From: Planctomycetota bacterium
Lineage (GTDB): Bacteria > Planctomycetota > Phycisphaerae > Phycisphaerales > UBA5793
DNA: 64,000 bases
NCBI GenBank assembly: GCA_963205185.1
Contig: CAUJHZ010000038.1
Span: 1 to 64,000, forward strand
Direction: 5' to 3'
The notes below the pieces were generated by a model, which saw only the letters and a list, made by a program, of their open reading frames with translations, was not told the DNA's origin and made no database searches. This document shows, piece after piece, positions 44,922 to 52,815 of this stretch (position 1 is the stretch's first letter; each line of letters begins with the position of its first letter). The position numbers were made by a program, and so were the translations under genes.

Positions 44922-45824
44922 GTGAGTCAATCAGCGGTACAGCGAGAGTACACTGTGGCGCCCGGGACTGAGATTGCAGGCTTTCGCGTCCTCAAGGAAC
45001 TGGGCACCGGCGCGGCCTCGTTCCTGTACCTCGTCCAGGACCCGCGCTCCAAGCAAATCTGGGCCCTCAAGCACGTTCGCAAAGAGACGGAGAAGGACCA
45101 GCGCTTCCTCGATCAGACCGAGATTGAGTATTCCGTCGGCGCGCAACTGCACCACCCGCATATCCGCCGCATCGAGCGCCTTATCAAGAACCGCCGCGTG
45201 CTGCGCGTGAGCGAAATGTTCCTGCTTCTCGAACTCGTGGATGGCATCGCGCTCGACAAGCAGCCGCCGACGACCTTCATCGAGGCGGCGGACATCTTCA
45301 CGCAGGTGGCCGACGGGCTGCTCTACATGCACAGCCGGGGCTTCGTGCACGCGGACATGAAGCCCAACAACGTCATCGTCACCGACGCCGGCCAGGCGAA
45401 GATCATCGACCTCGGCCAGTCGTGCGCGGTGGGCACGATCAAGGAACGCATCCAGGGAACGATGGACTACATCGCGCCCGAGCAGGTCCACCGCCGCGCC
45501 ATCACGCCCGCCACCGACGTCTACAACCTCGGTGCGACCATGTACTGGTGCGTGTGCGGCCGGCACATTCCCACAGCAATGACCGATCGCACGGGCCTGG
45601 GCGTGGCCAAAGACGATCACCAGATCGACCGGCCGATACCGCCCATCGAGATCAAGCCGAACATCAGCCAGGAATTCAGCGACCTGATTCTCGACTGCGT
45701 CGATCCCGATCCCGACCGCCGGCCGACGATGGAAGCCGTGCGCAACCGGCTGCAGGTGATCCACCTGCGACTTGAGTCGGCCGAACGCCGGGCCAGCGGC
45801 CTTCTCCCGCCTGCCGCAGAGTGA
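44922..45824 (+). CDS. Hanks-type Ser/Thr protein kinase
   Basis: This 300-residue soluble kinase has K50 (WALKHV), the catalytic loop HADMKPNN with D145 and N150, D163 in IIDLGQS (DLG instead of DFG) and the APE-like IAPEQ at about 184-188. The catalytic loop has HAD instead of the usual HRD. There is no membrane helix or sensor domain, unlike most PknB proteins. The start is GTG with AGGA upstream. The substrate is unknown. A GC-rich palindrome with T run (45860-45877) follows. Confidence 0.88.
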   Translation: MSQSAVQREYTVAPGTEIAGFRVLKELGTGAASFLYLVQDPRSKQIWALKHVRKETEKDQRFLDQTEIEYSVGAQLHHPHIRRIERLIKNRRVLRVSEMFLLLELVDGIALDKQPPTTFIEAADIFTQVADGLLYMHSRGFVHADMKPNNVIVTDAGQAKIIDLGQSCAVGTIKERIQGTMDYIAPEQVHRRAITPATDVYNLGATMYWCVCGRHIPTAMTDRTGLGVAKDDHQIDRPIPPIEIKPNISQEFSDLILDCVDPDPDRRPTMEAVRNRLQVIHLRLESAERRASGLLPPAAE

Positions 45825-45859
45825 CCGACGAGCTTTCGATTGAATTGATCCTCACCCGG

Positions 45860-45877
45860 CGCCGCGCGGCGGTTTTT
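45860..45877 (+). terminator. Possible terminator after kinase gene
   Basis: A 12-base GC palindrome (45860-45871) is followed by GTTTTT. The stem is only four pairs with a minimal loop, so it is a weak candidate. Confidence 0.4.
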
Positions 45878-45899
45878 CATGCGCGGTTCGGCGCCTCGC

Positions 45900-47324
45900 T
45901 CAGTGCGCGTTGGGATGCCGGAAGCCGCGCAAGACGGTCAGCCACAGGATGCGCAGGTCGAAGAGGACCGACCAGTTGCGGATGTAGTACAGGTCGTACT
46001 GAAGCCGCTTGCGCAGGCTGGTGTTGCCGCGTAAGCCGTTGACCTGCGCCCAGCCGGTCATGCCGGCCTTTACGTTCTGGCGGAGCATGTAGCCGCGCCA
46101 GTCTTCGCGAAAGTGTTCGAGCAGATCGAGCCGCTCGGGCCGGGGACCGACGAGCGACATGTCGCCGCGAATGACGTTAAACAGCTGCGGCAGTTCGTCG
46201 AGGCTCGTGTGCCGCAGCCAGGCGCCGATGCGCGTGATGCGAGCGTCGTCGCGGCGGGTCCACTCCTGCGTGCCGCGGCCGTTGACCGGCTCGTCGGCGC
46301 CCGGTTGCATGGTGCGAAACTTGTAGATGCCAAACGGCCTGCCGCCCATGCTGGCGCGGTCCTGCCTGAAGAGCACCGGCCCGCCGTCTTCCAGCTTGAC
46401 CAGCGCCGCGATGAGCAACATGAGCGGCGCGAAGATGATCAGGGCCGCGAAGCCGATACCGAGATCGACCAGTCGCTTGGCCACGGCTCCGTAGCCGCTC
46501 AGCGGGCTCTGGCGCACGCTGAGGACCGGCATGCCTTCGAGTTCGGAGATTGCGAGATTGATGGGCATGTAGCGCGGGCTGACGTCGGGAATGATCCGCA
46601 CTTCGACGGGAAAGCGCGAAAGCTTCATCAGCACGCTGGGCAGCAGGTGCGAGCGGCTCTGGGGCAGAGCGATGATGACGCCGTCCACCGGCCGCTGCTC
46701 GAGGACAGACTCAAGAGCGTCGAGCCCACCGCGCACCGGCCGCTCAAGGCACTTCTCGCGGCGGGTCGTGTCGTGGTGGCTGATGAAGTAGGCGCAGTTG
46801 ATGCCGGTCCAACTGTTGCGCAGGAAGGTGTGGCAGGCGATCTGGCCCAGGCGGCCGGTTCCGATGATCGCCATGTGCCGCCGATTCCAGCCATGTTCGC
46901 GGAAGGTACGGAGCACGAGGCGGAACGAGTAGCGGTGGACGGTCAGACAGGCCATGAGACACAGCGGCAGGGCGATGATTTCGAGCGTGGCGGTGTCGGC
47001 CTTGGCGTACGCCGGCAGCACGAGGTTCCAAGCCAGGATGGTCAGCCCCCAGCCGACGAGCACGGCCTTGCCGGTGTCGAGCAGTTCGCTGTCGAAACTG
47101 CGATCGCGCCGCGGGCGGTACAGGCCGAACGCCGCCATGCACGCGAGCAGAATCGGCACCCCCGCGGCAAGCGCCAGAACCGACTGGCGAGAGAACATGA
47201 CCACATCCCCGCTGGACACCATCTTCTGGGCCATGACGTGCGCGAGAGTGAAGCCGGCCACGAGGACGATGGTGTCGATCGCGCTAAGCAGTGAGACGAA
47301 GACGCGATGGCGTTCTTTAAGCAT
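45900..47324 (-). CDS. Undecaprenyl-phosphate sugar phosphotransferase (WcaJ/WbaP type)
   Basis: The 474-residue product has four or five N-terminal membrane helices, a CoA-binding-like domain (HMAIIGTGRLGQIACHTFLR) and a C-terminal bacterial sugar-transferase domain: KRLVDLGIGFAALIIFAPLM, GKPFGIYKFRTM-like GGRPFGIYKFRTMQPGAD, HTSLDELPQLFNVIRGDMSL, GPRPERLDLLEHF and GMTGWAQVNGLRGNT. Such enzymes transfer the first sugar phosphate to the lipid carrier in exopolysaccharide synthesis. GGAGAGAC precedes the start. No other polysaccharide gene is nearby, so it is isolated. The divergent gene at 47725 encodes an exported protein. Confidence 0.95.
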   Translation of the reverse strand: MLKERHRVFVSLLSAIDTIVLVAGFTLAHVMAQKMVSSGDVVMFSRQSVLALAAGVPILLACMAAFGLYRPRRDRSFDSELLDTGKAVLVGWGLTILAWNLVLPAYAKADTATLEIIALPLCLMACLTVHRYSFRLVLRTFREHGWNRRHMAIIGTGRLGQIACHTFLRNSWTGINCAYFISHHDTTRREKCLERPVRGGLDALESVLEQRPVDGVIIALPQSRSHLLPSVLMKLSRFPVEVRIIPDVSPRYMPINLAISELEGMPVLSVRQSPLSGYGAVAKRLVDLGIGFAALIIFAPLMLLIAALVKLEDGGPVLFRQDRASMGGRPFGIYKFRTMQPGADEPVNGRGTQEWTRRDDARITRIGAWLRHTSLDELPQLFNVIRGDMSLVGPRPERLDLLEHFREDWRGYMLRQNVKAGMTGWAQVNGLRGNTSLRKRLQYDLYYIRNWSVLFDLRILWLTVLRGFRHPNAH

Positions 47325-47724
47325 GTCTCTCCAACCCTGTCATCGGCGCGAGCGGCGCTCGGCGGCCAATGATCGCCCTGCGGGCGCCTGCGCGGATGCG
47401 TTCCGACTGCCTGGGCTCGGATTGCACCTGGTTCGGGGGCCGAACGTGGCGCTCCGCAGCCGCGGGCGTGCGGAGGTCCGGCCGGCGGGAAAGGGGCGGC
47501 GCGCCTTCCTCTCCCGTCTCCACAATGCCGACGCGATCGGCACTGCTGTGGCGAGGATAGCCCGCGCCGGCGCCCCGCTCCACCGCATCGCACCGGGGGG
47601 AAAGCAACCTGAAGGAACGTTAATCTCCCCCTCTCGCAAGGGCGCGCGTCTAAACTGCATCACGGTCGGCACTGGCGCCGGCGCCGCCGGCGGCGGCCAA
47701 AGGATTCGATACGAGGAGAAAGAC
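47325..47724. other. Divergent intergenic region, nothing recognised
   Basis: About 400 bases between the sugar transferase and the exported protein. It should hold both promoters, but I found no clear -35/-10 pair, repeat or gene. Confidence 0.4.
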
Positions 47725-48843
47725 ATGGCAGCATTGCACATCTGCTCGCGCGCGGCGCGAGCCATCGCATCCCGCCTTTGCGGCCGGCTCGCGCCGGCGG
47801 TTGTCGGCGCGGTCCTGCTGGCCGCAATGGGCTCGGCGTCGGGGCAACTGTTTGTCGGCCTTGAAGGTTCCGCGCCGCCGACGCGATCGACCGATCTCGC
47901 CGGCTTTCCAAACGTGACCTGGAGCGACCACTTTGCGTTTGACGTGAGCGGCGCTGCCGCGTCGCCCGACGGCACGCTCTATCTGTGCAACGGCGCATTC
48001 ACGACGAAGTTGTACACCTCGACGCTGAACGGACCGCCCGTGCTGCGCGCCACGCTCGACACCGACATGCACGCGCTGGCCTTCGGTCGCGGCCGTCTCT
48101 ACGGCTATTCCAACTTCGCCGCAACCAAGGGCATCTACGAGATCGACGTCAACACCGGCGTGTGCACGCTCGTGCTCGACGTATACACGAACACGGGGTT
48201 CCGGTACTTCGGCCTCGACTACAACCCCGCCGATGACCTCTTCTACGGCTACACCGAGTACGGCGACAGCGGGTTGTACTCGATCAACATCGACACCGGT
48301 GAGCAGACGAAGATCGTCGGACCGATCCCGGCATCCAACTCGCAGGGGCGCGGCTTGGCGGTCGGCCGCAACACCGTTTATCTGACGGCGACGCGCGGTG
48401 ACGATGGCATCCCCTACTACGCTTATGACCTTGCACAGGGATCCAACGGCACGTGGGTTCCATTCACGCAACCCTACCCGAACGACCACGCCACGGGCGG
48501 CGCGGCGTACATCGCGCAAGCGGGGTACGACATCGCGCTGCGATTGGTCGGCGAATGCCCCGGACAACTCCGCGCCGCCGTAAACGCCGCGACGCAAGGC
48601 GGGCGGGTCGCGCTCATCTACGCACGCGGCACAGGCGGAGTGCGCATTCCCAATGGGCCGTGCGCCGGCACGCAACTCGGTCTCGACGGCAGCGCGACAC
48701 TGGCATCGCTGCTGACGGCCGACGGACAGGGAAACGCAGCGCTGACGCGCAACGTCGGAGCAAACCTCTGCGGCGGAGCGGTCGTGCTGCAGGCGCTGGA
48801 TGTGACGACGTGCACGCCGTCGAAGGTGGCGGCCACGCCGTAG
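47725..48843 (+). CDS. Exported beta-propeller-like protein with shared C-terminal Cys module
   Basis: The 372-residue product starts at an ATG with GAGGAGA upstream; the longer frame before it is not a gene. A signal peptide (APAVVGAVLLAAMGSASG) is followed by repeated strands resembling a propeller (GTLYLCNGAFTTKLYTST, GRLYGYSNFAATKGIYEID, GLDYNPADDLFYGYTEYGDS). Residues 270-372 are the shared module, with Cys at 278, 313, 349 and 363 and the motif NGPCAGTQLGLDG. Function unknown; extracellular or surface location inferred. It converges with the gene at 48855. Confidence 0.8.
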   Translation: MAALHICSRAARAIASRLCGRLAPAVVGAVLLAAMGSASGQLFVGLEGSAPPTRSTDLAGFPNVTWSDHFAFDVSGAAASPDGTLYLCNGAFTTKLYTSTLNGPPVLRATLDTDMHALAFGRGRLYGYSNFAATKGIYEIDVNTGVCTLVLDVYTNTGFRYFGLDYNPADDLFYGYTEYGDSGLYSINIDTGEQTKIVGPIPASNSQGRGLAVGRNTVYLTATRGDDGIPYYAYDLAQGSNGTWVPFTQPYPNDHATGGAAYIAQAGYDIALRLVGECPGQLRAAVNAATQGGRVALIYARGTGGVRIPNGPCAGTQLGLDGSATLASLLTADGQGNAALTRNVGANLCGGAVVLQALDVTTCTPSKVAATP

Positions 48844-48854
48844 CGCCCGCGCGG

Positions 48855-50471
48855 CTACTCAATGACTTCGATGGTGTGAGTGAGATCGACGGGGATGACG
48901 CAGGCTTCATCGCCGGGCAGTACCGGCGTGTGATCGGGATTCCAATCCAGCGTGTAGCCGTAACCGCTGGCGCTGGGTCGGATGACAATGAACGCCGTGA
49001 AGTGAATCGTGTGCCGTCCGGGCTTGTCCCACTTGAGAATCGCGACTGGCGACACTCGATCGTTCTGCGGGATGCCGACCAGGCGCTCTCGCATCACGTA
49101 GCCGCGCATCTCCGTATCAAATTCGAAGCCCATCCGCCACTTGCCTTCCCTTCCGTGGACGGCGTCATGATCATCGGAGCGAAAGCCGGCGACAGCCGCT
49201 TCGGCGCGCCACAGTGAGTTGCCGCCTAACCGGCTTGCGCCCTCGACCGCCACTGTGAACTCCTCGCCGACTCGCGCGCTCTCGGGACCATCGAGTCGAA
49301 GAGACAGCGCTTCTTTGAAGAAGCGTTCTATGAGTTCAGCCGGCAGCGCTGCGGCGCTGATCTGGCTTTCGAGCCACGCCGAACCGTCCGTAGCCGAAAA
49401 GTAGGAGATTTCGAGCCGCTGATCGAGCAGCAAGCTCGCGAGGCGGTTGCGCTCGGAGTCGGTCAATGGCCGGCTGCCAATTTCGGTCCAGACCTCGCTG
49501 CCCGAGTGCTCTAAAGTGCCCGCCGAAGTGATGAGAGCCGATGTAGGCATCGCGTTGGCGAAGTAACGGGGAATCAGCCCGAGCGGCGAGGATGGACCGA
49601 GCACAAACCCGAGAAGGCTCAACAGGACACCCGCTACGACGAAGCCGGGCCGGCTCGACTCGATCCCTCGAACGACGCCGCCCGGTGCATTCCAGGCTGC
49701 GCCGCACTCCGGGCAGCGCTTGGCGGCGTGGGCATCGACTCGCACGCGCCGGTAATTGCACGCCGCACAGTGTTCATCGCTGCCGCGACGCTGCTTCATC
49801 CCCACTCCTAAACAGATCCCGCCGGTTGCGAACAGGTAGACGAACAGCCCGAAACGGATCGTGTCCATCGGCGAACGGGAGACGGTGAGCGCCATGAGCG
49901 GCATCAAAACCAGCGTTGAGATCACTGGGACAAAGGCGAGCGCCGACGTCGGGTGAGTCCGCACCCATTCGTGGTATCCTCCCCACCAGTCGGAGCCCTT
50001 GCTTTCGTATTTGCGGCGGCTGGTTCGCAGGGCGTGCCACGACGTCAGCCGCGCCAGGCCGAACTGCTCCCAGTAGTGCAGAAGTTCATCGCGCGGCCAG
50101 AAGCTGTGCCCGCGAGGACAGGCTACGTGCTGCTCGTCTTCGCTCTCCATGACGCTCAGGCACTTCGGGCAGATCATGGCATCGTGATCCGGCACGGCTC
50201 TCAGAATTCGGCGCTCACGACGGCAGACATGCAATACAAACGCAAGAGGGAGCAGGTTCAGGCACAGCGGAAACAGCAGCCACAAGTCAAGCCCGCCTCC
50301 CGCAGCCGGGCTTGCGGCTCGCGCAAACTGGCGATCGATCCTCCACATCATCGTCGCCATGACGACCAGCACGACCAGCACGACCAGCATCACGCCAGAC
50401 GTTGCCACGCTCAACGCATAGCGGCGCTTCTGCTTCCTGACCCACAGATTGTTCGTCCGGTCCCAGGCCAT
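48855..50471 (-). CDS. Membrane protein with two zinc-ribbon segments
   Basis: The 538-residue product has a hydrophobic N-terminal helix (VATSGVMLVVLVVLVVMATM), a zinc-ribbon-like CPKC...C motif near 98-118 (MICPKCLSVMESEDEQHVAC), further helices, and a second ribbon near 230-255 (HCAACNYRRVRVDAHAAKRC, then PECG). The C-terminal 250 residues are beta-rich. Function is unknown. No clear Shine-Dalgarno. Similar zinc ribbons occur in the membrane protein at 20307-20690 and in the PH protein at 50533-51099. Confidence 0.72.
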   Translation of the reverse strand: MAWDRTNNLWVRKQKRRYALSVATSGVMLVVLVVLVVMATMMWRIDRQFARAASPAAGGGLDLWLLFPLCLNLLPLAFVLHVCRRERRILRAVPDHDAMICPKCLSVMESEDEQHVACPRGHSFWPRDELLHYWEQFGLARLTSWHALRTSRRKYESKGSDWWGGYHEWVRTHPTSALAFVPVISTLVLMPLMALTVSRSPMDTIRFGLFVYLFATGGICLGVGMKQRRGSDEHCAACNYRRVRVDAHAAKRCPECGAAWNAPGGVVRGIESSRPGFVVAGVLLSLLGFVLGPSSPLGLIPRYFANAMPTSALITSAGTLEHSGSEVWTEIGSRPLTDSERNRLASLLLDQRLEISYFSATDGSAWLESQISAAALPAELIERFFKEALSLRLDGPESARVGEEFTVAVEGASRLGGNSLWRAEAAVAGFRSDDHDAVHGREGKWRMGFEFDTEMRGYVMRERLVGIPQNDRVSPVAILKWDKPGRHTIHFTAFIVIRPSASGYGYTLDWNPDHTPVLPGDEACVIPVDLTHTIEVIE

Positions 50472-50532
50472 CGATCAACTGTAGAACGGGACTTCCCTCC
50501 GGCATGGCTCAACGCAACCTAACATGAGACAC

Positions 50533-51099
50533 ATGGCCGATCGTCCTGCACTGCAATCCTCTTCGCCCAACCTGCGCCAGCCGTGCCCGCACTGCGGCTA
50601 CGACATTCCGCCCGGCGCGACATTCTGCCCGCACTGCACGCGACGGGTGCTCGCATATGAGTGGTGCTCTGAGTGCCGCGAGCCGGTATCGATCGACGCG
50701 AAATACTGCCCCTACTGCAGCCAGCGCATTCGCCACGCCCGGCCGGATTCCGCCGCGCCGACCATCGACGCGAACATCGAAATCCGCGCTTCGCGCCTCG
50801 GCTGCTTGTTCACCGCCGGCAGTTTCACCGCCCTGTTTCATCCGCCGGTCATTCACGCCGCGGGCGATCGCGTGCGGATGACGCGCTGGACCATGTTCGG
50901 CCTGCGCATCCACGACCAGGAGATTCGCATCGAGCGCATCGCCTCGGTCCGGACCACGAAGGGCGTGTTCTGGGATTCACTCGTCATCGAGACCTTCGGC
51001 GGGGCCACTGGCGATCTCGACCAGCGCGGCTTGCGCAAAAGCGACGCCAAGCGAATGGCGTCAATCATCAAGGCGGCGCTCTCCGATCGGCGCGAATAG
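50533..51099 (+). CDS. Zinc-ribbon plus PH-like domain protein
   Basis: The 188-residue product starts MADRPALQSSSPNLRQ (an ATG at 50524 would add three residues). Two zinc ribbons follow (CPHCGYDIPPGATFCPHC and CSECREPVSIDAKYCPYC). The C-terminal part (about 75-185) looks like a bacterial PH-type domain (VRMTRWTMFGLRIHDQEIRI). No membrane segment. Role unknown. It lies divergently from the membrane zinc-ribbon gene and directly before the adenosyltransferase gene. Confidence 0.72.
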   Translation: MADRPALQSSSPNLRQPCPHCGYDIPPGATFCPHCTRRVLAYEWCSECREPVSIDAKYCPYCSQRIRHARPDSAAPTIDANIEIRASRLGCLFTAGSFTALFHPPVIHAAGDRVRMTRWTMFGLRIHDQEIRIERIASVRTTKGVFWDSLVIETFGGATGDLDQRGLRKSDAKRMASIIKAALSDRRE

Positions 51100-51153
51100 A
51101 GGTCCGCGCGAGGCTGGGGCCGGTCCGCCCGTGAACCGACTACGATTGCCCCG

Positions 51154-51732
51154 ATGAAACTCTACACCCGCACCGGCGATGACGGTTCGACCGGGCTGCA
51201 CGGCGGCGGCCGTGTGCCCAAGACCGACCCGCGCGTCGAAGCCTACGGCCAGTGCGATGAACTCAACGCGGCTCTCGGCCTGGCGCGTTGCGCGGCAGAT
51301 GCCATGCACTTCGGGCTGATCGTCGAGTGCCTCGACGAGTTGCAGCGGCTGCTGTTTGAAATCGGCGCTGATCTCGCCACGCCGGGCGATTCTTCGGCGC
51401 GGCGAAAGGTGAGCCCGATCACCGAAGCCGACATCACCAGGCTCGAGCAGTGGATCGACACGGCGAGCGAGCAGTGCGAGGCGCAGAAGACGTTCATCCT
51501 CCCTGGCGGAACCGAACTGGCGGCCCGGCTGCACGTGGCGCGGACCATCTGCCGGCGCGTGGAGCGGCGCGTCATCGCGCTTGGCGCGCCTCCCACCACG
51601 TCTGGTTCGATCGATTCGAACGTCGTCTATCTCAATCGCGCGGGCGATCTTCTGTTCGCGCTGGCGCGCCTGGCGAACCACCTCGCGGGCGTTTCCGATG
51701 TGCCCTGGCACCCGCGCGCCCAGCAGCCGTAG
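51154..51732 (+). CDS. Cob(I)alamin adenosyltransferase, PduO type
   Basis: The enzyme attaches an adenosyl group to cobalamin to make coenzyme B12. The 192-residue product has the N-terminal ATP-binding MKLYTRTGDDGSTGLHGGGR, the helix EAYGQCDELNAALGLARC, and the C-terminal VVYLNRAGDLLFALARLANH, all family hallmarks. Length is normal. No other cobalamin gene is nearby. No strong Shine-Dalgarno. Confidence 0.94.
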   Translation: MKLYTRTGDDGSTGLHGGGRVPKTDPRVEAYGQCDELNAALGLARCAADAMHFGLIVECLDELQRLLFEIGADLATPGDSSARRKVSPITEADITRLEQWIDTASEQCEAQKTFILPGGTELAARLHVARTICRRVERRVIALGAPPTTSGSIDSNVVYLNRAGDLLFALARLANHLAGVSDVPWHPRAQQP

Positions 51733-51813
51733 GTCGGGACGAGGCTCTGCGCCGGCCCGGCATTCTGACTGACACCTCAAGCGCCCGGCCACGCGGCCAG
51801 GTCCGGATCCGAC

Positions 51814-52692
51814 TTACCCCGCGCCGCCGAGATCCGCGAGCCGCTTGATTCGATCAGGCTCACGTTCAGCAAGCCACGGATCCTGCGACAGCTCCGCGTG
51901 CGCCCGCACGAACCACGGCCTGGCTTCCTCGGCGCGGCCGAGTTCGAGCAGGCACTCGCCGAGTTCCTCGAAGACGTAGCCGCTGGTCGTGCCGCGCTGC
52001 TCGTGCTCGCGGAGCAGTTCGCGCTGGATGTTCAGGGCCTCATCGAGACGGCGCAAGGAGCGCAGGCAGCGGGCGATGCACCAGCGGGCGATGCCTATCT
52101 GCTGCTCATCGCCCTGCTCGATGCGTGCGGCGAGGGCTGCTTCAAAGTGAGCCAGGGCTTCGTCATGGCGGCCCATCGGGTGCAGCGTCCAGCCAAGGTT
52201 GTTGTGCAGCGAGCCGGCCCAGCGGCGGGCCCGCGCGCACGTTGAGGCTTCCGCCATGGCCAGGGCCTTGAGGTTCCACTCCATCGCCTCGTCGCCATCG
52301 CAGGTGAACGCCACCATGTGCGCTGCATCCACCGCCAGGTCATCCTCATCATGATGCGCAGCGAGTTCGCACGCCTGCTCAAAAAGGGGCCGGGCCCCAT
52401 CGCGCTGGCCCGATGAATTGAGCACCCGGCCGCGCTCGAGCAGCAGCCGCACGCGCACGAACGCGGGCAGGTCCCCCATCGCTTCGACTGCATCGAGCAC
52501 CTCGTTGGCCTCGTCGAAGCGGCGCTGCAGGCCCCTGGCTCGCGCGATCTGCGTCAGGAGTTCGGCCCGCTCATGCGGGCTGTTCAGCCGCGCAAGTTCC
52601 CCGACAAAGCGCTGCTCGCTGGCGGCGGGGTCGTCGAAGTTCCAGATGGGCCGCCAGTCGCGCGACTGCGGGCCCTGCTTCTGTTCGGTCAT
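51814..52692 (-). CDS. TPR-repeat protein
   Basis: The 292-residue soluble protein consists mostly of helical TPR-like repeats (for example SLHNNLGWTLHPMGRHDEAL, then AHFEAALAARIEQGDEQQIG and EELGECLLELGRAEEARPWF). It has no signal peptide or catalytic domain. The start at 52692 (MTEQKQGPQSRDWRPIWNF) is preferred to a longer frame. A role in protein interactions is inferred. Confidence 0.8.
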   Translation of the reverse strand: MTEQKQGPQSRDWRPIWNFDDPAASEQRFVGELARLNSPHERAELLTQIARARGLQRRFDEANEVLDAVEAMGDLPAFVRVRLLLERGRVLNSSGQRDGARPLFEQACELAAHHDEDDLAVDAAHMVAFTCDGDEAMEWNLKALAMAEASTCARARRWAGSLHNNLGWTLHPMGRHDEALAHFEAALAARIEQGDEQQIGIARWCIARCLRSLRRLDEALNIQRELLREHEQRGTTSGYVFEELGECLLELGRAEEARPWFVRAHAELSQDPWLAEREPDRIKRLADLGGAG

Positions 52693-52815
52693 GATGAAAT
52701 CGCCGGATTGCAGCCGCAAAGAGGCACAATACACACAAGTGACGCGAGCCGGAGGCGGCATTCTACCCTCCCGGCTCGCGTGCTGAGTCTGCGATCACTC
52801 GCCCGGCGAGGCGGA

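Noticed and set aside
46113-47294. 393-codon plus-strand frame opposite the sugar transferase
   Set aside because: Shadow frame with low-complexity composition; the opposite strand has a textbook sugar-transferase.
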